Origin: Streptomyces sp. CC208A
GTDB lineage: Bacteria; Actinomycetota; Actinomycetes; Streptomycetales; Streptomycetaceae
DNA: 64,000 nt
Assembly (NCBI RefSeq): GCF_030010625.1
Contig: NZ_JASCXN010000002.1
Span: 1 to 64,000, forward strand
Direction: 5' to 3'
Below are positions 8,996-20,211 of the stretch, piece by piece. Position numbers and translations under genes: made by a program. How positions within the stretch are numbered: position 1 is the stretch's first letter; each line of letters starts with the position of its first letter. The notes beneath the pieces were generated by a model that was not told the origin of the DNA, ran no database searches, and saw only the letters and a program-made list of their open reading frames with translations.

Positions 8996-10468
8996 GTGAG
9001 AGCCGCCCCCACGATCCTGCACCTGGACATGGACGCCTTCTTCGCCGCCGCCGAGCAGGCGTCCAAGCCGAGCCTGCGCGGAAAGCCCGTGGTGGTGGGC
9101 GGGCTCGGGCCGCGCGGTGTGGTCGCCACCGCCTCGTACGAGGCGCGGCGCTTCGGCGTGCACTCGGCGATGCCGATGGCGCAGGCGCGCAGGCTCGCGC
9201 CCAACGCGGCCTATCTGGTGCCGCGCTTCGCCTTCTACCGGGCGATCAGCGGACAGGTGATGGGGCTCCTCGGGCGGCTGTCGCCGCTGGTGGAGCCGCT
9301 CAGCCTCGACGAGGCCTTCGTGGACCTGGAGGCCGGGGGACTGGCGGACGACAGCGCGAGCGCGCGGGCCGTGGGGGAGCGGCTGCGGGCCGAGATCCGG
9401 GCGACGACCGGGCTGACCGGGTCGGTGGGGCTCGCGGGGTCCAAGATGCTCGCGAAGATCGCCTCGGAGGAGGCGAAGCCGGACGGGCTCGTGCTCTTCG
9501 AACCGGGGACCGAGCGGGCGCTGCTCGCTCCCCGGTCGGTGCGGATCATCCCCGGCGTGGGGCCGGCGACCGGCGACCACCTGCGGCGGGCGGGGATCAC
9601 CACGGTCGCCGAGGTGGTGGAGGCCGGCGAGGACGAGCTCGTACGGATCCTGGGGCGGGCGCACGGGGCCTCGCTGTACCGGATGGCGCTCGGGCACGAC
9701 GACCGGCCGGTGGTGGCCGAGCGGGACGCCAAGTCGGTCTCCGTGGAGGACACCTTCGACATCGACCTGCACGACCGGCTGCGGATCCGGCTGGAGGTGG
9801 AGCGGCTGGCGGAGCGGTGCGTGGCGCGGCTGCGGGAGGCGGGGCACTCGGGGCGGACGATCGTGCTGAAGGTGCGGCGGTACGACTTCTCGACACTGAC
9901 CCGGTCCGAGACGCTGCGGGGGCCGACGGACGACCCGCTGGTGGTGCGGGAGGCCGCGGAGCGCCTCCTGGAGCTCGTGGACACCACGGGCGGGGTGCGG
10001 CTCCTCGGGGTCGGTGTGAGCGGCCTCGCCGACTACACGCAGGAGGACCTCTTCGCCCAGGCGGAGGCCCAGGCGGAGGCTCGGACGGAGGCCGAGGCCG
10101 GGGCCGTCACGAGGACGGAGGCCGTCACGGAGGCGGAGACGGGGGTTGAGACGCCCGAGGGGGCTCGGGGGGCCGCGGCGGCCGTCGTGGCCGTGGCCGC
10201 GCCGCCGACGGCCACGGAGACCGCGACGCGACGGTGGGCGCCCGGCCACGACGTCCGGCACGCGGCCTTCGGGGCCGGCTGGGTGCAGGGCAGCGGACTC
10301 GGCCGGGTCACCGTCCGCTTCGAGGAGCCCGGCGGTACGGCTCCGGGGCGGGTGCGGACCTTCGCGGTGGACGACCCGGAGCTCGAGCCGGCGGATCCGC
10401 TGCCGCTGGTGCCCGGCGGGGTGACCGGGGCGGAGGAGACCGCCCCGGCCCTCCAGGGGGACGGGTGA
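8996..10468 (+). CDS. dinB: DNA polymerase IV (Y-family) with extended C-terminus
   Basis: This 490-residue translesion polymerase has its catalytic acids in LDMDAFFAAAEQ (D11) and SLDEAFVD (D105, E106). A little-finger domain extends to about residue 345. QEDLF at 349-353 fits the beta-clamp-binding consensus. The remaining 137 residues are unusual: a low-complexity Ala/Glu/Thr linker, then a small domain at about 418-480 (VRHAAFGAGWVQG, then VRFEEPGG) that resembles the Tudor-like tail of UvrD/PcrA helicases. Typical DinB proteins have 340-400 residues. The GTG start is set by alignment to the catalytic N-terminus. Confidence 0.88.
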   Translation: MRAAPTILHLDMDAFFAAAEQASKPSLRGKPVVVGGLGPRGVVATASYEARRFGVHSAMPMAQARRLAPNAAYLVPRFAFYRAISGQVMGLLGRLSPLVEPLSLDEAFVDLEAGGLADDSASARAVGERLRAEIRATTGLTGSVGLAGSKMLAKIASEEAKPDGLVLFEPGTERALLAPRSVRIIPGVGPATGDHLRRAGITTVAEVVEAGEDELVRILGRAHGASLYRMALGHDDRPVVAERDAKSVSVEDTFDIDLHDRLRIRLEVERLAERCVARLREAGHSGRTIVLKVRRYDFSTLTRSETLRGPTDDPLVVREAAERLLELVDTTGGVRLLGVGVSGLADYTQEDLFAQAEAQAEARTEAEAGAVTRTEAVTEAETGVETPEGARGAAAAVVAVAAPPTATETATRRWAPGHDVRHAAFGAGWVQGSGLGRVTVRFEEPGGTAPGRVRTFAVDDPELEPADPLPLVPGGVTGAEETAPALQGDG

Positions 10469-10475
10469 ACGGGCC

Positions 10476-10847
10476 CTACACGGTGTCGTCCTGTCCGGCG
10501 AGCCGGCCGAAGTCGGGGACGTCGTCCGGTGGGGGAGGCAGCGTCAGCTGGTAGTGGCGGTAGAGCTGGAGCTCCTGCTCGGGGGAGAGGTGGCGGCCCA
10601 CGCCGAAGTCCGGGGCGTCCTTGACGAGGGAGCGGTCGAAGGGGACGTGGAGGCCGTCGTCGGCCAGCTCGCTCGGCTCCAGTGGGACGAACACGTCCCT
10701 GCTGAACAGGCCGGTGCGGACGGCGGCCCACTCGGGGACGCCGGTGGCGTCGTCCAGGTACACCTCGTCCACGGTTCCGATCTTGTGCCCGTTCCGGTCG
10801 AACGCCTTGCGGCCGATCAGGCTGCGCGGATCGATGTCGGTCTGCAC
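10476..10847 (-). CDS. PRC-barrel domain protein
   Basis: This 123-residue protein has an N-terminal PRC-barrel domain (DPRSLIGRKAF, then DEVYLDDATGVPEWAAV). A C-terminal region rich in proline and acidic residues follows. The GTG start at 10847 is preferred over longer in-frame options because GGAGGG directly precedes it and the PRC domain begins at once. PRC-barrel proteins often work in RNA or photosynthetic assemblies; the Streptomyces homologues have no proven role. It converges on dinB, leaving only seven bases between the stops, and diverges from gcvP. Confidence 0.75.
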   Translation of the reverse strand: MQTDIDPRSLIGRKAFDRNGHKIGTVDEVYLDDATGVPEWAAVRTGLFSRDVFVPLEPSELADDGLHVPFDRSLVKDAPDFGVGRHLSPEQELQLYRHYQLTLPPPPDDVPDFGRLAGQDDTV

Positions 10848-10964
10848 GGTCCCTCCAACTGGTCGCAACTGCTCTACACCCCTACGAAAGGGCACATCCG
10901 GGATGTCGGCCACTTGAGCGATGGCACGCACAACCGCGCTGGTAGGCTGGCTGTGGCTGTCGAC

Positions 10965-11172
10965 ACCGTGCGGGAGAGTCCTCCGGAGAACGTTTCCGGT
11001 GGCGCCGAAGGAGCAAATCCTCCCCGGAATCTCTCAGGCACCCGGTACCGCGCGGGCGAGGTCACTCTGGAAAGCAGGGCGGAGGTCCGACGGCATCCGC
11101 TCTCACCGACGGTGAAAGCCGGCGTGCCCCCGGGCGTGCCGGTGAAGCTCTCAGGTTGAGATGACAGAGGGG
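10965..11172 (+). ncRNA. Tandem glycine riboswitch
   Basis: Two glycine-aptamer units lie in tandem ahead of gcvP. The first has GGGAGAGTC, GCCGAAGGAGCAA and ATCTCTCAGGCA. The second has CACTCTGGAAAG, CGACGGTGAAAGCCGG and GCTCTCAGGT, followed by GACAGAGGGGG. These are the hallmark segments of the gcvT-type tandem riboswitch. It should switch on the glycine cleavage gene downstream when glycine is abundant. Edges are approximate. Confidence 0.92.
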
Positions 11173-11239
11173 GAGGCCGTCCGGGCACCCGCGCCGCGGT
11201 GCCCCTCGCAGGTCGTGACGACCAGGAGGCCCCCGCATC

Positions 11240-14125
<2,886 letters not shown>

Positions 14126-14139
14126 CGGCAGGCGTGACA

Positions 14140-14175
14140 GAGGGCCGGTCCGGAGTCTCCTCCGGGCCGGCCCTC
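14140..14175 (+). terminator. Terminator after gcvP
   Basis: GAGGGCCGGTCCGG pairs with CCGGGCCGGCCCTC (one G-T pair) around an eight-base loop, beginning 14 bases after the gcvP stop. It also lies downstream of the convergent DUF5999 gene and may serve both. Confidence 0.75.
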
Positions 14176-14195
14176 GGTCGTGTCCGGGCGGCGGT

Positions 14196-14402
14196 TCAGG
14201 CCGCCGTCGTCACCCGGCCCGCCGTCAGCAGCCGGTGCGGAGCGATGATCTGCCCGTCCGGCAGCAGTTCGCCGGTGTCCTCGAAGAGGAGGACACCGTT
14301 GCACAGCAGGCTCCACCCCTGCTCCGGGTGGCACGCCACAGGGCGGGCGGCCTCACGGTCGGCGGAGTCGGCGGTGGGACAGGCAGGCTGGTGCTGGCAC
14401 AT
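14196..14402 (-). CDS. DUF5999 family small protein
   Basis: This 68-residue protein starts MCQHQPACPTADSADREA and contains the region GWSLLCNGVLLFEDTGELLP. It matches the small DUF5999 family that I associate with Streptomyces. C2, C8, C24 and C34 could bind a metal, but that is only a suggestion. The in-frame sequence upstream of this ATG is arginine-rich and looks non-coding, so the short form is preferred. Its function is unknown. It faces gcvP, sharing the terminator between them. Confidence 0.72.
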   Translation of the reverse strand: MCQHQPACPTADSADREAARPVACHPEQGWSLLCNGVLLFEDTGELLPDGQIIAPHRLLTAGRVTTAA

Positions 14403-14685
14403 GGGTGGGTTCTTTCGCTGCGTCGTGGTGGATGTCCTGCGGCTCTTGGCGCTCATAACCGCCCCCGTCGGTCGGCTCGGTTCCGGTCCCAGTCTTGCCG
14501 CACGGACGGCCTTCCGCAGGGATTTCGCGTCAGCTCGTCCGCTCCTGGGAAGACGCATCACCCGCAGGGGCGGTTCAGGTCAACACCCCCGCCTTTTCGG
14601 GTGGTTCGGGGTGGCCCGAGCGGGCTAGTCCGTACGGGAGGGGTGTTCGGGGCTGCGTTCGGACGCGGTTTCCCGGACAACAGTG
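14403..14685. other. Intergenic region without a recognisable gene
   Basis: Long open frames here show arginine- and proline-rich translations typical of non-coding GC-rich DNA. The region should hold the promoter of the DUF5999 gene, but I cannot place convincing -35 and -10 boxes. Confidence 0.5.
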
Positions 14686-14715
14686 CGCCCCGTGACCCGG
14701 CGGGGTCACGGGGCG
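14686..14715. terminator. Perfect hairpin terminator
   Basis: Thirteen-base arms CGCCCCGTGACCC and GGGTCACGGGGCG pair perfectly around a short loop. The hairpin lies 17 bases beyond the stop of the minus-strand gene at 14732-15322. There is no U-run, as is common in Streptomyces. Confidence 0.75.
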
Positions 14716-14731
14716 GTGCGTGGGGGCCGGG

Positions 14732-15322
14732 TCAGGCGGGCGCCGCGGAGCCGAGCAGCGGCGGCGGCGTGAGGCGCGTGCTGAGCACGGGCAGCAGATC
14801 GGCCACCCGGTAGGGGCGGTTGGCGGCGATGCCGGGCGGCGCGGGGGCGAGCGGCACGAGGACGTCGGCGGACTCGGCGCCCGGTTCCGTACCGTCCGGG
14901 TCCGGTTCGGCGTGCAGCCACAGCGTCAGCATGTACAGCTCCGGGACCGAGAGCAGCCGTGGCTGGTACGTGCCCGGCAGCGCCTCGGCCTGGGCCAGTG
15001 CCCGTTCCGTGGCGGCGACGTACGGCCCCTCGAAGAAGTGCGAGAAGGACCAGCCGTCCGGAGTGAGCATGGTGTCCGCGGCGGCGATCGCCCGGTCCCC
15101 GCTGCGGATGAGGAAGCGCCAGCCGACGAGCCGGGTGCCGGGCGCCTGGCCGGCGGCGTCGGAGATCCTCAGCACGTGGACGGGCAGGGGGAGTTCGGGA
15201 CTCAGCGGTCCCGAGGCGGCACGCAGGGCGGGCGTGCGGGCCTCGCGTACGGCCGTGGGCGAGCCGAGTGCCGCCAGGACACTGCGGAGGGCCGGCGCGG
15301 GTGCCGGGGAGGATCGGAGCAT
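14732..15322 (-). CDS. Hypothetical protein
   Basis: This 196-residue protein of unknown function has no signal peptide or membrane segment. Its most conserved-looking stretch is VGWRFLIRSGDRAIAAADTM followed by WSFSHFFEGPYV, suggesting a soluble alpha/beta domain. The ATG at 15322 is preferred because GAGAGG precedes it; a GTG ten codons earlier (15352) lacks a ribosome binding site. It is a single-gene unit ended by a perfect hairpin and diverges from the GCS2-type ligase. No activity should be inferred. Confidence 0.6.
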   Translation of the reverse strand: MLRSSPAPAPALRSVLAALGSPTAVREARTPALRAASGPLSPELPLPVHVLRISDAAGQAPGTRLVGWRFLIRSGDRAIAAADTMLTPDGWSFSHFFEGPYVAATERALAQAEALPGTYQPRLLSVPELYMLTLWLHAEPDPDGTEPGAESADVLVPLAPAPPGIAANRPYRVADLLPVLSTRLTPPPLLGSAAPA

Positions 15323-15840
15323 CGTGTGGGTCGCCTCTCGCTCAGGAGACACGGTGATACGGGGGCACGGAGCAGGTACGACGGCGCTGTCGGCGGCGGG
15401 GGCGGAGCGGGGGCCGTGCGGGCATGGCCGTCACCGGCGCTCCGTCTCGTCCGCGGAGTTTATACGACGCGTGTTCACAGAGTGTTTCCGCTAGACCCCG
15501 ACGATATTCCTGACAAGGCTCCATCAGGTCGTCCGCGAGGAGTCGCGGAGGGGAATCGGGGCGAAGACAGGATCTCCGTCCTCGCATTCCCCGGCAAGCC
15601 GGACGTCCGAATTCCGAGAGCCGTCCGGTCCGCACCGGAGAGGCGATATGACATTGGTATATGTCGTCGGCCGGTCCGGATACGGAGGGCCGCGTGCGCG
15701 ACGGACAGGTTCGTACCAGACTATCCGTGGAACCATCCGCGGAGCGGCCGGAAACGCAGGCGTTGTCGATCAGCGGTGTGGGCATCATCGTCCGTACGCG
15801 CGGCCCCGCCCGGTGGCCGCCCACGCGGAGGGACGCCTCG
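15323..15840. other. Divergent intergenic region
   Basis: About 500 bases separate two divergent genes. It contains an AT-richer patch with the inverted repeat GACAT-N6-ATGTC at 15650-15665, a possible operator. The open frame running from 15661 into the ligase gene translates to a low-complexity lead and is not taken as coding. Confidence 0.4.
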
Positions 15841-17346
15841 ATGGGGGAGAAGGTCGTGACGGACGGGTTCGGCCCGGCCGACCGGCAGCGGTACCGGCGC
15901 AAGCTCCAGCAGTGTCTGGCGGCGCTGGCCCGGCTCCTCGCGGAGCAGCGGTTCGACCGCCCGCGGAACCTCATGGGCGTGGAGATCGAACTCAATCTCG
16001 CGGGCCCCGACGGCCTTCCGAGGATGCTGAACGAGGCCGTCCTCGAAAAGATCGCGAGCTCCGATTTCCAGACCGAACTCGGAATGTTCAACCTGGAAGT
16101 GAACATCGCGCCGCGCCGACTCGCCGGCCACGTTTTCGACCGGCTCGCGGAAGAGCTGAGGGCCGGCCTCGGATATGCCGACCGCAAGGCCGCCGAAGTC
16201 GACGCCGGGGTCGTCATGATCGGCATACTGCCGACCCTCTCCCAGCGCGAGCTCGTCTTCGAGAACCTTTCTTCGGCGGATCGCTACGCCCTGCTCAACG
16301 ACCAGATACTCGCCGCCCGCGGAGAACAGATCGCCCTCGACATCCAGGGCGTCGAACGGCTCCGGCACACCTCGGAGTCGATCATCGCGGAAGCCGCCTG
16401 CACCTCGGTCCAGCTCCACCTCCAGGTCACCCCGGCCCGCTTCTCCGCCGTCTGGAACGCCGCCCAGGCCGTCGCCGGCGTGCAGATAGCCCTGGGCGCC
16501 AACGCGCCCTTCGTCTTCGGCCACGAGGTGTGGCGCGAGTCCCGCCCGCCGCTCTTCCTGCAGGCGACCGACACCCGCCCGCCCGAGCTCCAGGCCCAGG
16601 GGGTCCGGCCGCGCACCTGGTTCGGCGAGCGGTGGGTGGACTCGGTGTACGACCTCTTCGAGGAGAACGTGCGCTACTTCCCCTCGCTGCTGCCGCTGTG
16701 CGACGAGGAGGACCCACTGCGCGTCCTCGACGACGGCGGAGTGCCGCAGCTCAAGGAGCTCGTCCTGCACAACGGCACCGTCTACCGGTGGAACCGGCCG
16801 GTCTACGGGTGGGCCGACGGCGTCCCGCACCTGCGGGTGGAGAACCGGGTCCTGCCCGCGGGCCCGACCGTCACCGACGTCCTCGCCAACGCGGCCTTCT
16901 ACTACGGGCTCGTCCGAGCCCTCGCCGACGACCCGCGCCCGCTGTGGCGGCGGATGGCCTTCGAGGACGCCGAGGCGAACTTCGACGCCGCCTGCCGGTA
17001 CGGCATCGAGGCGGAGCTGCGCTGGCCCCGGCCGGGGCGCGCGGGCGGGATCGCGACCCAGCCCGCCGTACGCCTCGTCCTCGACGAACTGCTGCCGCTG
17101 GCCGCGGCGGGGCTCGACGCCTGGCGCGTCGACCCGGCGGACCGAGACTTCTACCTGGGCGTCATCGAGCAGCGGTGCCGCCGCCGGGTGAACGGGGCGT
17201 CCTGGCAGGCCGACACCTTCCACCGGGCCCTGGAGACCGGTCTCGACCGGGAGGCGGCCCTTGCGGCGACCACCCGGCGCTACCGGGAGCTGATGCTGGA
17301 GGGCGAGCCGGTGCACACCTGGCCGGTGGGGGTCGCGGGGGCGTGA
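15841..17346 (+). CDS. Glutamate-cysteine ligase family (GCS2) carboxylate-amine ligase
   Basis: This 501-residue enzyme of the GCS2 family should use ATP to join a carboxylate to an amine. Characteristic stretches are MGVEIELNLAGPDG near residue 45, FQTELGMFNLEVN and VQLHLQVTPARF. Streptomycetes make mycothiol and ergothioneine rather than glutathione. The true substrate pair is therefore uncertain, and the name glutamate-cysteine ligase should be read as a family label. GGAGG nine bases before the ATG supports this start; the upstream in-frame extension to 15661 lacks one. The gene stands alone. Confidence 0.75.
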   Translation: MGEKVVTDGFGPADRQRYRRKLQQCLAALARLLAEQRFDRPRNLMGVEIELNLAGPDGLPRMLNEAVLEKIASSDFQTELGMFNLEVNIAPRRLAGHVFDRLAEELRAGLGYADRKAAEVDAGVVMIGILPTLSQRELVFENLSSADRYALLNDQILAARGEQIALDIQGVERLRHTSESIIAEAACTSVQLHLQVTPARFSAVWNAAQAVAGVQIALGANAPFVFGHEVWRESRPPLFLQATDTRPPELQAQGVRPRTWFGERWVDSVYDLFEENVRYFPSLLPLCDEEDPLRVLDDGGVPQLKELVLHNGTVYRWNRPVYGWADGVPHLRVENRVLPAGPTVTDVLANAAFYYGLVRALADDPRPLWRRMAFEDAEANFDAACRYGIEAELRWPRPGRAGGIATQPAVRLVLDELLPLAAAGLDAWRVDPADRDFYLGVIEQRCRRRVNGASWQADTFHRALETGLDREAALAATTRRYRELMLEGEPVHTWPVGVAGA

Positions 17347-17599
17347 GGAGCGCCCGGGGCGCGGGACGCCGGGCCGGGTGGCCGGTGAGGGGGGGAGAGG
17401 CGGCCCGGGGAACGGGCGTGGAGGGCCGGGCGGTCGGTGGTGGGGCAGGTGAGGGGAGGGAGAGGCGGGCCGGGCCGCGGGGGTGGAAGGACGTCCGCCG
17501 GACCCCTGGATGGCGTACCGGGGGTGCCGTCGCGCATGATCGTCGTACCGGGGCCGTGGGCCGGTCCCGGGGCGGTCGCGACGGGAACGGGAGACGGGT

Positions 17600-18400
17600 G
17601 TGGTGGCGGAACAACGGATCGTGGACGCTTCCCCACCGCCGGGCGGGCCGCCGCGCCGGGTGCTGCGCTCCGAGACCCTCATCGTGCTCGCGCTCTCGCT
17701 CGGGGCGAGCGGGGTCTCCTCCCTCATCAGCTTCATCGGTTCGCTGACCAAGCCCGGCGCGCTCAAGGAGCAGGCCGCCACTCTCAACGGCTCGTACGCC
17801 CCCGGCCGCCCCTGGCTCGACCTCACCTGGCAGCTCTTCGGCATCGCCACGGCCCTCGTGCCGGTCCTGCTCGTCGCCCACCTGCTCATGCGGGAGGGCT
17901 CCGGCATGCGGGACCTCGGCTTCGACCGCACCCGGCCCTGGTCCGACCTCGGGCGCGGCGCGCTGGTGGCCGCCGGGATCGGCAGCGCGGGCCTCGCCTT
18001 CTACCTCGCGGCCCGGGCCTCCGGCTTCAACCTCACGGTGGTGCCGGAGTCGCTGCCCGAGGTGTGGTGGAAGTACCCGGTCCTGATCCTCTCGGCGGTG
18101 CAGAACTCCGTCCTGGAGGAGGTCGTCGTGGTCGGCTATCTGCTGCGCCGGCTGGGGCAGTTGGGGTGGTCGCCGATGGCCGCGCTGGTGGCGAGCTCGG
18201 TGCTGCGCGGCTCGTACCACCTCTACCAGGGCGTCGGCGGCTTCATCGGCAACGTGGTGATGGGCGTCGTCTTCGTGCTGCTCTACCGCCGCTGGAAGCG
18301 GGTGGGGCCGCTGGTGGTCGCCCACGCACTCCTCGACATCGTGGCCTTCGTCGGCTACGGGCTGCTGGCGGGGAAGGTGGACTGGCTGCCCACGCTGTGA
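17600..18400 (+). CDS. CPBP family intramembrane glutamic endopeptidase
   Basis: This 266-residue polytopic membrane protein has about seven or eight hydrophobic segments. The CPBP (Abi/CAAX protease) motifs are present: EEVVVVGYL near residue 173, RGSYHLYQG near 207 and HALLDIVAF near 243. They provide the conserved Glu pair and two His. The EExxxR arginine is replaced (EEVVVV), a common variation in this family. The GTG start follows GGGAGACGG. The substrate is unknown. It converges on the PhzF gene with a strong terminator between. Confidence 0.85.
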   Translation: MVAEQRIVDASPPPGGPPRRVLRSETLIVLALSLGASGVSSLISFIGSLTKPGALKEQAATLNGSYAPGRPWLDLTWQLFGIATALVPVLLVAHLLMREGSGMRDLGFDRTRPWSDLGRGALVAAGIGSAGLAFYLAARASGFNLTVVPESLPEVWWKYPVLILSAVQNSVLEEVVVVGYLLRRLGQLGWSPMAALVASSVLRGSYHLYQGVGGFIGNVVMGVVFVLLYRRWKRVGPLVVAHALLDIVAFVGYGLLAGKVDWLPTL

Positions 18401-18419
18401 GATCCGGCGGGAGGGACAC

Positions 18420-18455
18420 GGAGGGGCGTACGGCATCGGAGCCGTACGCCCCTCC
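18420..18455. terminator. Bidirectional terminator
   Basis: GGAGGGGCGTACGGC and GCCGTACGCCCCTCC form a perfect 15-base-pair stem with a six-base loop, placed between the convergent CPBP and PhzF genes. Confidence 0.85.
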
Positions 18456-18475
18456 GCCGTACGCGGTGCGGTGCG

Positions 18476-19285
18476 TCAGGCGTGCAGCTCACCGTCGATG
18501 ACGGTCACGGCGTGGCCGGTCAGGAGGGTGCGGTCGCCGCGCAGACGGGTGCGCACCAGGCCCGTACGGGCGCCGCCCTGGAAGCCGGTGAGCTCGTCGC
18601 GGCCGAGGCGGGCCGACCAGTACGGCGCGAGCGCGGTGTGGGCGCTGCCCGTGACCGGGTCCTCGGCGATGTCGATGGCGGGGAAGAAGCAGCGCGAGAC
18701 GAAGTCGTAGCCGCAGCCGGGGTCGGCGGCACGGGCCGTCGCGATCACGCCGCGCGAGGAGTGGGCCTTGAGGGCCGCGAGGTCCGGCGCGAGGCCCCGG
18801 ACGGCCTCCTCGTCGCGGAGCTCGACGACGAGGTCGCCGATGTGGGCGGCGGTGCCGTGGACGGCGACGATCTCGGCTCCCAGCGCCTCCAGCAGGCCGT
18901 CCGGAACCGGCAGCGGGGTGAGCGAGGAGGTCGGGAAGTCCATCGTGATGCCGCCGTCCGCCTCGGGGGCGGCGCCGAGGACGCCCGAGCGGGTGGCGAA
19001 GCGGACCGGACCTGACGCCGCTCCGGTGGTGCGCAGGACGTGCGCGGTGGCGAGGGTGGCATGGCCGCACATGTCGACCTCGGTCGTCGGCGTGAACCAG
19101 CGCAGCGCCCAGTCGGCCTCGCCGCCCGCGGGCAGCGGATGCGCGAAGGCGGTCTCGGAGAGGTTGACCTCGGCGGCCACCTGCCGGAGCCAGGAGTCGT
19201 CGGGGAAGGAGTCGAGGAGGAGGACGCCGGCGGGGTTGCCGGAGAAGGGGCGGTCGGCGAAGGCGTCGACGATTCGGATGCGCAT
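18476..19285 (-). CDS. PhzF family phenazine biosynthesis-like isomerase
   Basis: This 269-residue protein has the two-lobed PhzF/diaminopimelate-epimerase-like fold. The N-terminus MRIRIVDAFADRPFSGNPAG and the catalytic glutamate in NLSETAF (E46) are typical, as are MCGHATLATAHVL and EDPVTGSAHTAL. The family does not use cofactors; only PhzF itself has a known phenazine role. No phenazine genes are nearby, so this is a generic isomerase of unknown substrate. Start chosen at the conserved MRIRIVDAF. Confidence 0.88.
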   Translation of the reverse strand: MRIRIVDAFADRPFSGNPAGVLLLDSFPDDSWLRQVAAEVNLSETAFAHPLPAGGEADWALRWFTPTTEVDMCGHATLATAHVLRTTGAASGPVRFATRSGVLGAAPEADGGITMDFPTSSLTPLPVPDGLLEALGAEIVAVHGTAAHIGDLVVELRDEEAVRGLAPDLAALKAHSSRGVIATARAADPGCGYDFVSRCFFPAIDIAEDPVTGSAHTALAPYWSARLGRDELTGFQGGARTGLVRTRLRGDRTLLTGHAVTVIDGELHA

Positions 19286-19383
19286 GGTCCGGACCGTACC
19301 GGCGGCGGGAAGGGGCGGACCAAGGCCAATCCGGAACGGATGGCCCCGGATTTCGTCTTTCACGGGGCGGATGCCCGGTGGGT

Positions 19384-19410
19384 TGTTCATCGAACAGTTC
19401 CGATATATCG
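19384..19410. promoter_or_regulatory. Possible PadR operator and promoter region
   Basis: Two palindromes lie upstream of the padR gene: TGTTC-ATC-GAACA at 19384-19396 and CGATATATCG at 19401-19410. The second is unusually AT-rich for this genome, may include a -10 box, and resembles the cores of PadR operators. Autoregulation is inferred. Confidence 0.45.
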
Positions 19411-19461
19411 TTGAAGCATCGCGACAGTTCAGTGAAGGAATCTCGCGGAAGGAGCGTTGCG

Positions 19462-20100
19462 ATGCGTTCACATGGACACGACCACGGACACGGATACGAG
19501 TTCGGTCAGGGCCGCGGTGCCGGGCGCGGGATGTGCGGGCCCGGGCCGCGGGGCGACTTCGAGGGGCGGCGGGCCGCCTTCGGGCCCTTCGGGCCCGGTT
19601 TCGGCGGCGGGCCCGGTTTCGGCGGGCCCTTCGGGCGCGGGCGGGGCGGTGGCCGGGGGCGGGCGCGGCGCGGTGACGTGCGCGCCTCGATCCTGGCGCT
19701 GCTCAAGGACCGCCCGATGCACGGCTACGAGATGATCCAGGAGATCGGCGAGCGCAGCGGCGGGGCCTGGAGGCCCAGCCCCGGCTCGGTCTACCCGACC
19801 CTCCAGCTCCTTGAGGACGAGGGCCTGATCGTCAGCGCGAGCGAGGGCGGCAAGAAGCTCTTCTCGCTCACCGACGCCGGGCGCGAGGAGGCCGGGGCCG
19901 CGCCGGACGCCCCCTGGGAGGAGGCCGGCCGCGGCGTCGACTGGGAGGCCGTCAACGAGATCCGGCAGGCCGGCTTCGGCCTGATGGAGGCGTTCGGGCA
20001 GGTCTGGAAGACCGGCAGCTCCGAGCAGCGGCAGAAGGCCGTCGAGGTCATCAACGAGGCACGGAAGAAGCTGTACCTGATCCTCGCCGACGAGCACTGA
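19462..20100 (+). CDS. PadR-family transcriptional regulator with His/Gly-rich N-terminus
   Basis: This 212-residue regulator has a winged-helix PadR domain at about 74-145 (ILALLKDRPMHGYEMIQEI, then PSPGSVYPTLQLLEDEGL). A helical tail follows. The N-terminal 70 residues are unusual, starting RSHGHDHGHGYEFGQG and continuing in glycine, arginine and phenylalanine, so they could bind metal or nucleic acid. AAGGAG precedes the ATG. No obvious target gene is adjacent except the divergent PhzF gene. Four near-identical 13-base units surround and follow its stop codon. Confidence 0.85.
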   Translation: MRSHGHDHGHGYEFGQGRGAGRGMCGPGPRGDFEGRRAAFGPFGPGFGGGPGFGGPFGRGRGGGRGRARRGDVRASILALLKDRPMHGYEMIQEIGERSGGAWRPSPGSVYPTLQLLEDEGLIVSASEGGKKLFSLTDAGREEAGAAPDAPWEEAGRGVDWEAVNEIRQAGFGLMEAFGQVWKTGSSEQRQKAVEVINEARKKLYLILADEH

Positions 20101-20139
20101 AGGCGAGCACTGAAGGCGGGCACTGAGGGCGGGCGCTGA
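20088..20139 (+). repeat. Four tandem 13-base units at the padR stop
   Basis: Units of the form (A/G)GGCG(A/G)GC(A/G)CTGA occur at 20101-20113, 20114-20126 and 20127-20139. They derive from the gene's own final bases (20088-20100, ending CGAGCACTGA). Each unit repeats the stop codon. Confidence 0.75.
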
Positions 20140-20159
20140 GCCGCGGCGGAGACTGTGAA

Positions 20160-20193
20160 GGGCCCCTCGGCGGCGTGTGCCGCCGAGGGGCCC
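20160..20193. terminator. Bidirectional terminator
   Basis: GGGCCCCTCGGCGGC and GCCGCCGAGGGGCCC form a perfect 15-base-pair stem around GTGT, between the convergent padR and SRPBCC genes. Confidence 0.9.
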
Positions 20194-20211
20194 GCCTCGT
20201 GTGCGTCCGGG

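Noticed and set aside
15661..15840. N-terminal extension of the GCS2-type ligase by 60 codons
   Set aside because: The extra residues are low-complexity, there is no ribosome binding site, and a good GGAGG precedes the ATG at 15841.
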